DNA from: Candidatus Methanophagales archaeon ANME-1-THS
Lineage (GTDB): Archaea; Halobacteriota; Syntropharchaeia; Alkanophagales; Methanospirareceae
Assembly (NCBI GenBank): GCA_004212135.1
Contig: RXIE01000064.1
Span: 1-7,661 of the forward strand
Reading direction: 5' to 3'
Length of the DNA: 7,661 bases
In this document: positions 1-5,628 of the stretch, piece by piece
Position numbering within the stretch: position 1 is the first letter of the stretch
Layout of the letters: each line of letters begins with the position of its first letter
Notes under the pieces: generated by a model
What the model saw: only the letters and a program-made list of their open reading frames with translations
The model's database searches: none
What the model was told of the DNA's origin: nothing
Translations under genes and position numbers: made by a program

Positions 1-4
1 TGCA

Positions 5-694
5 TTACTCATGGAGCTGCTCCACTGATATCCTTATGTGCTCGTGTATATCCTGATACCTCCGATGTCTCCGTGTGGGCCAGTATGAGGGGATAACCGC
101 AACATCTTTATCGAGAATCCGCACGGTTATCACGCTTCCCGCAGCCTCGGCTACCCTCTTACCCACCGCACAAGCACCACGGTCCGGTACCTCCCAGAGC
201 GTCCGCAGCCATAAAAATCCAAGAAGAGCGGTCCTTCCTAATAAACACAGGCTATCCGGCTTTATATACTCGATTTCTCGCTTGAGATGCTCTGCTGCAC
301 AGCGCTTGATAACGCGTTCACGGGGGGCTGCATTTCGTCCTTCTCTCGCTGAGGGGCATTTCACGGTCGGGAGGAGATAGAACCCGGCATCAATAAAATC
401 ACGGATAGAGCGGATCTCATAGCCCATCTCCCCGAGGATCCCAAAGAGTCGATGCCGCAGTCTATCCGGTGCATCCTCATAATAGAAGTAGGACTTGGTA
501 TTCAGAGGCGGGGCCTCGGAGACAAAAAGAAGCTTTACGTTTCGTGGCGCTGCGGAAGGAACCCTACCGTCCGGGCATCTTATTCCATTACAGCCTTCAT
601 CGGTGCATTTCGTACATCGGCGTATATTCTGCTGCAGTTCATGCCAGTTCATGGGAATCTCAGGCATCGATCGCGAGCCTCTTACACGCTTCAT
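5..694 (-). CDS. Uracil-DNA glycosylase superfamily protein (Fe-S, family 4/5-like)
   Basis: Probable DNA-repair glycosylase-fold protein that would act on damaged (deaminated) bases. Numbered from the chosen start (229 aa), four cysteines cluster at residues 27, 30, 35 and 40 (RCTKCTDEGC...C). SEAPP at 59-63 sits where family 4 enzymes have GEAPG. TVKCPS (C113) and RCAAEHL (C132) match the family 4 'NVVKC...C..fL..qi' block, followed by a helix and 'CLLGRTAL', like 'vALG.tA'. The cysteines fit the 4Fe-4S ligands of that family. The C-terminal PSYWPTRRHRR occupies the place of the usual HPS/HPA loop, so the active site is atypical. The ATG at 694 was chosen because it lies one base after the upstream thioredoxin stop (TGACATG). 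An ATG at 667 has a GAGG about 9 bases upstream and is a real alternative. The frame is open back to 769, but that would put 74 bp inside the thioredoxin gene. Superfamily assignment is fairly secure; activity is not. Confidence 0.72.
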   Translation of the reverse strand: MKRVRGSRSMPEIPMNWHELQQNIRRCTKCTDEGCNGIRCPDGRVPSAAPRNVKLLFVSEAPPLNTKSYFYYEDAPDRLRHRLFGILGEMGYEIRSIRDFIDAGFYLLPTVKCPSAREGRNAAPRERVIKRCAAEHLKREIEYIKPDSLCLLGRTALLGFLWLRTLWEVPDRGACAVGKRVAEAAGSVITVRILDKDVAVIPSYWPTRRHRRYQDIHEHIRISVEQLHE

Positions 695-695
695 G

Positions 696-1076
696 TCAGA
701 CGTACGCCATGTCAAATCGTACCGGGGTTGATTTCTCCACGCATTTGTTCCCGAATTCGAGCGAGTCATCGATTAATTTCTTGATGAGTGTGGGGTACGC
801 TGCTCCTACAATCTCCTGAACGGGTTTTCCGTGGCAGAAGAACTTAAAAGTGGGTGTGGCCATGACCCCGTATCGTTCAGCGGTGAACTGGTTTTCAAAG
901 ACGTTTAGTTTCGCGAACTGGACTTTTCCCGCGTATTCCTGGGCGTACTGGTTGAAGTACGGTTCCATTACCTTGCAGTTGGGGCAAGTCGGGCTGTAGA
1001 ACATCACGAGCACGGGCTGCTCAGCAAGCTCTACTTCTTTCTCCCAGCTTCTATCATCCACATCGAATATGCTCAT
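696..1076 (-). CDS. Thioredoxin-family protein
   Basis: Cytoplasmic thiol-disulfide oxidoreductase of 126 aa with a single thioredoxin fold and no signal peptide. The active site is CPNC at residues 31-34, preceded by 'VLVMFYSPT' (strand beta-2 into the active site), and the cis-proline is P75 in 'VMATPTFKFF'. The dipeptide between the cysteines is PN rather than the classical GP, so redox potential and partner may differ. It is about 15-20 residues longer than a minimal thioredoxin because of a C-terminal tail with a further cysteine (C112); C81 is another extra cysteine. The ATG start has a GGAG about 10 bases upstream. It is the first gene of a two-gene minus-strand unit, with the UDG-like gene starting one base after its stop. 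The family is certain; the client is unknown. Confidence 0.93.
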   Translation of the reverse strand: MSIFDVDDRSWEKEVELAEQPVLVMFYSPTCPNCKVMEPYFNQYAQEYAGKVQFAKLNVFENQFTAERYGVMATPTFKFFCHGKPVQEIVGAAYPTLIKKLIDDSLEFGNKCVEKSTPVRFDMAYV

Positions 1077-1089
1077 GGTGCGTAAGCTC

Positions 1090-1125
1090 CAAGCTCATAT
1101 GTATTGTATTTATTATATCTCATAT
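1090..1125 (-). promoter_or_regulatory. Candidate archaeal promoter for the thioredoxin/UDG-like unit
   Basis: On the minus strand the stretch reads GAGATATAATAAATAC (an AT-rich TATA-like box preceded by purines, as expected for a BRE), about 35-40 bases before the thioredoxin ATG. This is where a short-leader archaeal transcript would start. No other comparable box lies nearer the gene. Inferred from composition only. Confidence 0.4.
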
Positions 1126-1170
1126 CCTGGTCAGAGTTATTAAACAGTACGGTTGCCCTTGCATCCTGAG

Positions 1171-1190
1171 GGTGCGTATCACCTTTATCA
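1171..1190 (+). promoter_or_regulatory. Candidate tspO promoter with adjacent GGTG-N5-CACC inverted repeat
   Basis: TTTATCA at 1184-1190 lies about 28 bases before the ATG at 1218, a distance that fits a TATA box serving a leaderless or near-leaderless mRNA. No Shine-Dalgarno is seen before that ATG. Immediately upstream, 1171-1183 is GGTGCGTATCACC, with 4-bp inverted arms that would overlap the BRE position and so could be an operator. The arms are short and may be chance. Confidence 0.33.
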
Positions 1191-1217
1191 TGTAGTATTC
1201 CTTTATGATTGCATACG

Positions 1218-1694
1218 ATGGACGTGAAGGAGATCCTGAAATTAATCGTAAGCCTCGCGATTTGTTATCTCGCGGCTCGTATTGGGGCAGTCTTTACGAG
1301 CAGCTCGATCCAGACCTGGTACGTCACGCTCAATAAGCCCTTTTTCACACCGCCCAACTGGCTCTTCGCACCCGTTTGGCTGACCCTGTACACCTTAATG
1401 GGAATTGCGTTATTTCTTATATGGCGGCAGGGCTTTCACTCTCCTCAGGTAAAAATCGCAGGTGCGATCTTCGGTATCCAGTTAGTACTCAATACCTTAT
1501 GGTCGATCGCGTTCTTTGGGTTCCAATCGCCGCTTGCAGGGCTTATCGTTATCATTCTCTTATGGGTTGCAATCGCCGTAACCATCAAAACGTTCTTACC
1601 ACTCTCGAAGCCTGCAGGAGTACTCCTCATACCCTACATCCTCTGGGTGAGTCTTGCTGCAGCGTTGAACGTCGCAATCGTGGTGTTGAACTGA
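1218..1694 (+). CDS. tspO: TspO/MBR family membrane protein (tryptophan-rich sensory protein)
   Basis: Integral membrane protein of the TspO/peripheral benzodiazepine receptor family, whose members bind tetrapyrroles (porphyrins, haem) and act as stress or photo-oxidative regulators or in porphyrin handling. Length is 158 aa with five hydrophobic helices, the family norm. Diagnostic motifs are WYVTLNKPFFTPPNWLF at 34-50, APVWLTLY at 51-58, LNTLWSIAFFG at 91-101 and IPYILWVSLAAALN at 138-151. These correspond to the family blocks 'W..L.KP...PP.W.F.PVW..LY', 'N..WS..FF' and 'PY..W...A..LN'. The start was set at ATG 1218; a TTG nine bases upstream (1209) is possible but has no better ribosome site. 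It is a single gene, divergent from the thioredoxin unit and convergent with the MFS gene. Ligand in this organism is unknown. Confidence 0.95.
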   Translation: MDVKEILKLIVSLAICYLAARIGAVFTSSSIQTWYVTLNKPFFTPPNWLFAPVWLTLYTLMGIALFLIWRQGFHSPQVKIAGAIFGIQLVLNTLWSIAFFGFQSPLAGLIVIILLWVAIAVTIKTFLPLSKPAGVLLIPYILWVSLAAALNVAIVVLN

Positions 1695-1826
1695 GATTCA
1701 CTCTTTGATCGGTCAGTCGATTTGTGGAGTCATCGAGGCCAGAGGAAAGCCGATGAGGTGACAGATTTTGAAGCTGCTCGCAGTCATGTCTTGAATACCC
1801 CTTTGCTCGGCGCATTGCTCTGCTTT
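1695..1826. other. Convergent intergenic spacer with a weak hairpin
   Basis: This is the 132 bp between the 3' ends of tspO and the MFS gene. An inverted repeat TCATCG (1730-1735) / CGATGA (1751-1756) could form a 6-bp stem with a 15-base loop and might end transcription from either side, but no T-tract follows it. A minus-strand reading frame crosses the spacer starting at a GTG that overlaps the MFS stop; its arginine/serine-rich translation and its run into tspO make it unlikely to be a gene. I see nothing else. Confidence 0.25.
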
Positions 1827-3023
1827 TCACTGCACTCCTACCGATGTATAGTTCTGCGCCTTCTTAACCATGAGGAAGATGGGTATTGAACTCAATTCAA
1901 AGAGGACTGCAAACAGGAGTAGATACCTGAGGGAAATATCATACAAAAAACCCATGATGGCGCCCCCGAAGAGCCAGGCTAATCCGTAAATAGTGTTGAA
2001 GATCCCGTATGCGGAGCCTCGACGCTCTACAGGAGTTAAATCCGCTACTGCCGCACGCATAATAGTCTCATGAATTCCCATCACCGCTCCCCAGAGAATA
2101 ACACCCATGACTATCTGGATAGGACTTCTTGAAAAGGCGAGAAAGGGAAGCGCGATGGAGAGTAAGGGTGCAGCAAGAAGAGTCTCCAGTCCCCTTGTAT
2201 CATACGCCCGTCCAATGACAAGCGCCGTACCTGCATCTATACCCATTGCAAGGGCAAAGAAGGCGGGGATCTGAGCATCACGCATAATCGCGTGGAGTTT
2301 GAAATGGTACGAGATGAGCAGGAAATTCACAAAGCCTGCCACTGAAAGAAAGGTGAAGAGGGAATAGAGTACGAAGACTCGTGTGCGGTCGCCTTCTCTC
2401 GCTTCAACCATCGATTCTTCGGAAGTTTCGAGTCGCTCAGGTGAAGGAACTCTGATCCTTGCGATGGCCAGTACACCGAGCACGAGCAGCGCAGGTATCC
2501 ACAGGATTGAGAATCCCAGATGATAGTCGCCACCCAACCAGAAGACGAGCGAGAAGATGAGCGGACCGATAATCGCACCAATCTGATCGAGTGCCTCGTG
2601 TACACCAAACCCGAGCCCCCGTCCCACTTCCTTGGTTGCCGTCGAGAGTAGAGCATCGCGTGCGGGTGACCGTACCGCCTTACCCATTCGTTCCAGAATG
2701 ATGAAGAAGGCAGCTATCCACCAGAGGCGAGCGAATGCAAGCAGCGGAACGGCAAGGAGCAGTCCATATCCAATGAAGGTCAGGATCCAGTATGCCTTTG
2801 TACGGTCCGCAATGAAGCCTGAAAGGAGCCGTAATGCATAGCCAATAAATTCTCCCAGCCCTCCTATTAACCCGACGATCGCGGCACTTGCACCCAGAAT
2901 GGCAAGGTAAGGGCCGGTAACTCCCCTCGCACCCTCATACACAATGTCACCCAGGAGGCTGACGATCCCCATAAGGACGATGAACTGAAATGCCACCGTC
3001 CGCTTATTTATACCTGCCACCAT
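1827..3023 (-). CDS. MFS transporter, 12 transmembrane segments
   Basis: Major facilitator superfamily secondary transporter in the cytoplasmic membrane, 398 aa. Twelve hydrophobic segments can be traced: about 10-30, 38-62, 78-97, 98-112, 146-164, 171-190, then a charged central loop at 191-214 rich in Glu/Arg, then 216-240, 252-271, 279-297, 303-321, 337-360 and 365-386. GFIADRT at 69-75 is the loop 2-3 'motif A' position, and ERMGKAVRSPARDALLS at 111-127 is a signature of a common prokaryotic MFS subgroup. Acidic residues D26 and E30 lie in helix 1 and could couple protons. Its start is 18 bp after the methyltransferase stop, so the two are probably co-transcribed. There is no clear Shine-Dalgarno, which fits translational coupling. 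Substrate cannot be told; efflux is the usual guess for this subgroup. Confidence 0.9.
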   Translation of the reverse strand: MVAGINKRTVAFQFIVLMGIVSLLGDIVYEGARGVTGPYLAILGASAAIVGLIGGLGEFIGYALRLLSGFIADRTKAYWILTFIGYGLLLAVPLLAFARLWWIAAFFIILERMGKAVRSPARDALLSTATKEVGRGLGFGVHEALDQIGAIIGPLIFSLVFWLGGDYHLGFSILWIPALLVLGVLAIARIRVPSPERLETSEESMVEAREGDRTRVFVLYSLFTFLSVAGFVNFLLISYHFKLHAIMRDAQIPAFFALAMGIDAGTALVIGRAYDTRGLETLLAAPLLSIALPFLAFSRSPIQIVMGVILWGAVMGIHETIMRAAVADLTPVERRGSAYGIFNTIYGLAWLFGGAIMGFLYDISLRYLLLFAVLFELSSIPIFLMVKKAQNYTSVGVQ

Positions 3024-3041
3024 CTGCTCATTTAGACTTTT

Positions 3042-3590
3042 TCAACCTTGCACAATGAAGATCCTGCTCTGATTTCCGGCATACCTGAACCCTTTCCGTT
3101 CCACCTCTTCAATTAATCGTTTCGCCGAACCCCTCGTTTGCTCGAATGAAAGTACATCACCGGGTTTTATAATCCGATGCAGCTCACTCAAAACATTTTC
3201 CAGCCCACCGGCGATATACCGAAGCCCGAAAAGGAATACGAGATCAATACTCTGGCCAGGAAGCTGGGTATCAGCCGCACTGGTGAGCATCAGCTTCACA
3301 TTCTGTATTCCAGCATTCGCGATCTTCTCCTTCACGCGTTCAATCGCACGCGGATGCACATCGACCGCATACACAACGCCTTCGGTTCCCACAAGGTTTG
3401 CCGCGGGAATGGTGAAATATCCCGGCCCACAGCCTACCTCCAGAACGTGCTGACCCTGCTTCAATCCGGCTGCTTGTAACAGCTTGTAGGGATTTCTAAA
3501 ATAGGGAAGCAGTGGGTTGTCATGCATCATCGGTATTATTTTGAACGAGAAATTCGAGTGATCATGCCTTCTCTTATCTTTGGTCCTCAT
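3042..3590 (-). CDS. Class I SAM-dependent methyltransferase (small, UbiE/Methyltransf_11-like)
   Basis: Soluble methyltransferase of 182 aa that would transfer a methyl group from S-adenosylmethionine to an unknown acceptor. Motif I is VLEVGCGPG at 49-57, and the acidic residue binding the adenosine ribose is D77 in 'VYAVDVHPRAIE'. The post-motif 'SIDLVFLFGLRY' (114-124) and 'LHRIIKPGDVLSFE' (137-150) match motifs II and III. The fold ends early, near residue 182, without an extra substrate-binding domain. The region before motif I includes 'NPLLPYFRNPYKLLQAAGL', a pattern I associate with archaeal and syntrophic proteins of this type. The start at 3590 is backed by AGGA six bases upstream; ATGs at 3530 and 3527 are alternatives that would drop a basic N-terminal extension (MRTKDKRRHD). 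It is the first gene of a probable operon with the MFS gene. Confidence 0.88.
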   Translation of the reverse strand: MRTKDKRRHDHSNFSFKIIPMMHDNPLLPYFRNPYKLLQAAGLKQGQHVLEVGCGPGYFTIPAANLVGTEGVVYAVDVHPRAIERVKEKIANAGIQNVKLMLTSAADTQLPGQSIDLVFLFGLRYIAGGLENVLSELHRIIKPGDVLSFEQTRGSAKRLIEEVERKGFRYAGNQSRIFIVQG

Positions 3591-3596
3591 TTATCA

Positions 3597-3635
3597 TCCT
3601 TTCCTCAGGTACAATTAAGAAAGGAGCGCATAAAT
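3597..3635 (-). promoter_or_regulatory. Candidate promoter and ribosome site for the methyltransferase-MFS unit
   Basis: On the minus strand AGAGATTTATG (3639-3629) resembles a BRE plus TATA box and would place initiation near 3606. The leader would then carry GAGGAAAGGA (3606-3597), whose AGGA is six bases before the ATG and supports the 3590 start. The TATA call is moderate; the ribosome site is clearer. Confidence 0.42.
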
Positions 3636-3650
3636 CTCTAGGGTTGTTTT

Positions 3651-3690
3651 AAAAAAGAGAAGAAAGAGCTGATTTAGTTCTTAAGCTCTT
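3651..3690 (-). terminator. Hairpin plus T-rich tract, probable terminator of the DUF2124 transcript
   Basis: Perfect 7-bp inverted repeat AAGAGCT (3664-3670) / AGCTCTT (3684-3690) with a 13-base loop. On the minus strand the stem is followed by TCTTCTCTTTTTT, ending at 3651. A stem followed by T-runs is the arrangement of an intrinsic terminator, and archaeal polymerase stops on T-runs even without a stem. It lies about 170 bases past the DUF2124 stop and just before the candidate methyltransferase promoter, separating the two same-strand genes. Confidence 0.5.
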
Positions 3691-3730
3691 CTTATCGCTT
3701 CCTCATCCACTCTAACAGCTCACCACGCAT

Positions 3731-3778
3731 CTTTCCCTGCGGTTCGAAGCAGAGGAAGGGTGCAGACAACCTGCACTC
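3731..3778. other. Two back-to-back hairpins in the DUF2124-methyltransferase spacer
   Basis: First hairpin: TTCCCTGC (3733-3740) pairs with GCAGAGGAA (3749-3757), leaving one bulged A, around an 8-base loop GGTTCGAA. Second hairpin, starting at the next base: GGGTGCAG (3758-3765) pairs with CTGCACTC (3771-3778), with one G-T pair, around a 5-base loop. A smaller third stem, ATAGA/TCTAT, lies at 3798-3813. No coding frame is convincing here. The structure may be a 3' UTR element of the DUF2124 mRNA or a small RNA. The loop GGTTCGAA looks like a tRNA T-loop, but the flanking pairs do not make a T-arm. Confidence 0.35.
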
Positions 3779-3857
3779 CTACTTCGCTTTCGTCTCGATA
3801 GAGCTGAATCTATATTCGCAACTCTGATTAACTTCCGGTGCCTACTTCAGAAACTTT

Positions 3858-4331
3858 TTACTTCACCACGGTCTCAAGCGTGGTATCGATCACGGTATCG
3901 AACTTCACCTTTTGCTCCCATCCTGCACGCGCAAACATGTCCATGAAGCAGACGCCAATGACCCTCGGTTTCTTCACACCCGCGATCTCTTTAATCAGCC
4001 GATTCACGTCCTCGGGCGGAACCCCGAACTTCGGCATCGCTAAGCCGCCAAGCACCACGACCACATCAGGATTCTTCGGATCGGCCTTCTCATCGACCAC
4101 ACTGAACCCGATATTCGGTATCTCCCGTATCTTTCGTGCCTCTTTTGCATCTGCTTTTGGCACATAGAGCATCTCAAACCCCAGATCGCGTACGGTATAG
4201 GCGAGCAATTCGATGAACGGCGTGCAGACCGCGACCGAGCCGGTAAAGACCACCTTCGAGCCTGGTTTTATATCCGCGATGCGCTCTCTAAAAGTCCCGG
4301 TAAAGCCCACTATCCCACTTTTCTTCTCCAT
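3858..4331 (-). CDS. DUF2124 family protein
   Basis: Conserved archaeal protein of unknown function, 157 aa, cytoplasmic, no transmembrane segment. Its alternating strands and helices suggest a Rossmann-like alpha/beta fold: 'KVVFTGSVAVCTPFIELLAY' (26-45), 'DVVVVLGGLAMPKFGVP' (89-105) and 'RVIGVCFMDMFARAGW' (123-138). Conserved-looking features are C36 followed by TPF, the glycine pair in LGGLAMPK, and C128 in GVCFMDMF. I recognise the whole sequence as DUF2124, which is found chiefly in methanogens and their relatives, so it is the best lineage marker here. The ATG start has GGAGGT at 4343-4348, 11 bases upstream, a strong but slightly distant Shine-Dalgarno. The gene is transcribed alone, divergently from the cysteine desulfurase. 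I cannot assign a reaction. Confidence 0.9.
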   Translation of the reverse strand: MEKKSGIVGFTGTFRERIADIKPGSKVVFTGSVAVCTPFIELLAYTVRDLGFEMLYVPKADAKEARKIREIPNIGFSVVDEKADPKNPDVVVVLGGLAMPKFGVPPEDVNRLIKEIAGVKKPRVIGVCFMDMFARAGWEQKVKFDTVIDTTLETVVK

Positions 4332-4380
4332 TTACTTCCGTTACCTCCCCTACATGGTATAGTTATATCTTGGTTGTTGT

Positions 4381-4393
4381 ATCATATAAAAAG
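4381..4393. promoter_or_regulatory. Shared AT-rich box, probable divergent promoter (DUF2124 / desulfurase-fdhD)
   Basis: The box reads CATATAAAAAG on the plus strand and TTTTTATATGAT on the minus strand, so a TATA box is seen in both directions at the same bases. On the minus strand initiation would fall near 4361, giving a leader of about 30 bases with GGAGGT. On the plus strand it would fall near 4413, giving a leader of about 25 bases before the ATG at 4438. No second AT-rich box occurs in this 106-bp divergent region except ATATAACTAT around 4358-4367, so the two units may compete for one TBP site. Confidence 0.55.
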
Positions 4394-4437
4394 AGAAAAA
4401 GAGCAGGAAATAGCACGGGTGCGAAAGTGGCAGAGGT

Positions 4438-5628
4438 ATGAACGATAAACTAAGGGCTGATTTCCCGATACTGAAGGAGATTATTTATCTGGACAATGCT
4501 GCAACGAGCCTCACTCCTGAACCCGTCTTGGAAGCGGTTTTGAGTTATTACCGGGAATATAAGGCGAATGTGGGTCGTGCGGTTCACCGTTTGGCACAGG
4601 TCGCCACGCAGAGATATAAAGACGCACACCGAAAGGTTGCGGAATTCATTGGCGCATCTGAGGGCGAGGTGATCTTCACCAAGAATACCACGGAAGCGAT
4701 AAATATGGTTGCATACGGGTTATCATTTGAGAAAGGGGACGAGATCGTGACGACCCTGCTCGAGCACCATTCGAATTTCCTCCCGTGGTTAAGGTTGAAG
4801 GAGAAAGGGGTGGTCATGAAGATCGTGAAGCCGGATAAACGAGGACGTTTTGAGCTCTCGGAGTTCGAGCAGGCGATAAGTCCTCGAACGCGGCTGGTTG
4901 CAGTCTCCGAGGTCTCAAATGTACTCGGCACGATCACCCCAATCGAAGAAATCGGAGCGCTCTGCAAGGAAAAAGGTGGTGCTGAGGTCTTATTCCTCGT
5001 CGACGGCGCTCAGTCCGTTCCGCATCTCAGGACCGATGTGGAGGAGCTTGGCTGTGACTTCCTCGCCTTCTCGGGACATAAGATGCTCGGACCGACTGGA
5101 ACAGGCGCGCTCTGGGTGAAGGATTCGGACGAACTCGAGCCTACCTTTTTAGGAGGCGGGACAATAGAAGCAGTATCCCCGGAGGATTACCAATTGACTG
5201 GTGGTTATGAGCGATTTGAGGCCGGGACACCGCATATCGCGGGCGGTATCGGGTTCGGCAGGGCGGTTGAGTATTTGAGCGAGGTAGGAATGGAGCGGAT
5301 AGAGGAGCATGAAAAGCGCTTGACCAGGCGGCTCTTAGAAGGGCTGCTGGAGATCGAGAAGGTACAGGTGTTCGGCTCTCTCAATCTCAACGAACGGGTT
5401 GGTGTAATCTCCTTTACGATTAACGGTTCACATCCACACGATGTCGCGTTGATGCTCGATGAGACGGCTGATATCATGGTGCGGTCCGGACATCACTGTT
5501 GCATGCCGTTGATGAGCTACCTGGGGCTCGAAGCGGGAACGGTCCGGGCTTCGCTCTACCTCTATAACACGCTCGAGGAGATTGATCTATTTTTAGAGAC
5601 AATTGAGGAGATTGCAAAGGTGGTGTAG
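4438..5628 (+). CDS. sufS: Cysteine desulfurase, type II (SufS/CsdA class)
   Basis: PLP enzyme that removes sulfur from L-cysteine as a persulfide on its own cysteine and passes it to an acceptor. Length 396 aa, normal for the class. YLDNAATS (17-24) opens the fold; EHHSN (109-113) carries the cofactor-stacking histidine (H111). D189 in 'LVDGAQSVPH' binds the pyridine nitrogen, and K215 in SGHKMLGPTGTG forms the Schiff base. RSGHHCCMPLM (349-359) contains the catalytic Cys (C354 by alignment to the RxGHHC signature), followed by a second Cys, C355. R370 in 'GTVRASLYLYNT' binds the substrate carboxylate. The RxGHHC form and short loop mark the SufS/CsdA class, not IscS/NifS. GAGGT abuts the ATG, unusually close for a ribosome site. 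The TAG stop is followed at once by the fdhD ATG, and no SufBCDE gene is nearby, pointing to FdhD as the intended acceptor (inference). Confidence 0.95.
   Translation: MNDKLRADFPILKEIIYLDNAATSLTPEPVLEAVLSYYREYKANVGRAVHRLAQVATQRYKDAHRKVAEFIGASEGEVIFTKNTTEAINMVAYGLSFEKGDEIVTTLLEHHSNFLPWLRLKEKGVVMKIVKPDKRGRFELSEFEQAISPRTRLVAVSEVSNVLGTITPIEEIGALCKEKGGAEVLFLVDGAQSVPHLRTDVEELGCDFLAFSGHKMLGPTGTGALWVKDSDELEPTFLGGGTIEAVSPEDYQLTGGYERFEAGTPHIAGGIGFGRAVEYLSEVGMERIEEHEKRLTRRLLEGLLEIEKVQVFGSLNLNERVGVISFTINGSHPHDVALMLDETADIMVRSGHHCCMPLMSYLGLEAGTVRASLYLYNTLEEIDLFLETIEEIAKVV
5618..5623 (+). promoter_or_regulatory. Ribosome binding site of fdhD inside the desulfurase gene
   Basis: AGGTGG lies five bases before the fdhD ATG, within the last codons of the desulfurase. 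It fixes the fdhD start at 5629 and indicates that the two proteins are made from one mRNA. Confidence 0.6.

Noticed and set aside
695..769. Longer N-terminus for the UDG-like protein, starting at 769
   Set aside because: It would lie within the thioredoxin coding sequence and adds a low-complexity stretch with no family similarity; starts at 694 or 667 fit better.
452..819. Several overlapping plus-strand frames of 78-116 aa
   Set aside because: They are antisense to the UDG-like and thioredoxin genes, whose motifs are clear, and have no recognisable features.
1627..1830. 67-aa minus-strand frame whose GTG overlaps the MFS stop (GTGA)
   Set aside because: The translation is Arg/Ser-rich without hydrophobic core or motif, has no ribosome site, and runs into the real tspO gene on the other strand.
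3591..3606. C/D-box small RNA suggested by ATGATAA and CTGA on the minus strand
   Set aside because: The C box deviates from RUGAUGA, spacing of boxes is wrong, and the bases are better explained as the methyltransferase ribosome site.
3733..3757. tRNA T-arm suggested by GGTTCGAA
   Set aside because: Pairing around TTCGA does not give a five-base T-stem, and no acceptor, anticodon or D arm can be found nearby.
3838..4167. Plus-strand 109-aa frame, Ser/Thr/Phe-rich
   Set aside because: It is the antisense shadow of DUF2124, and its composition is that of the reverse strand of a coding gene.
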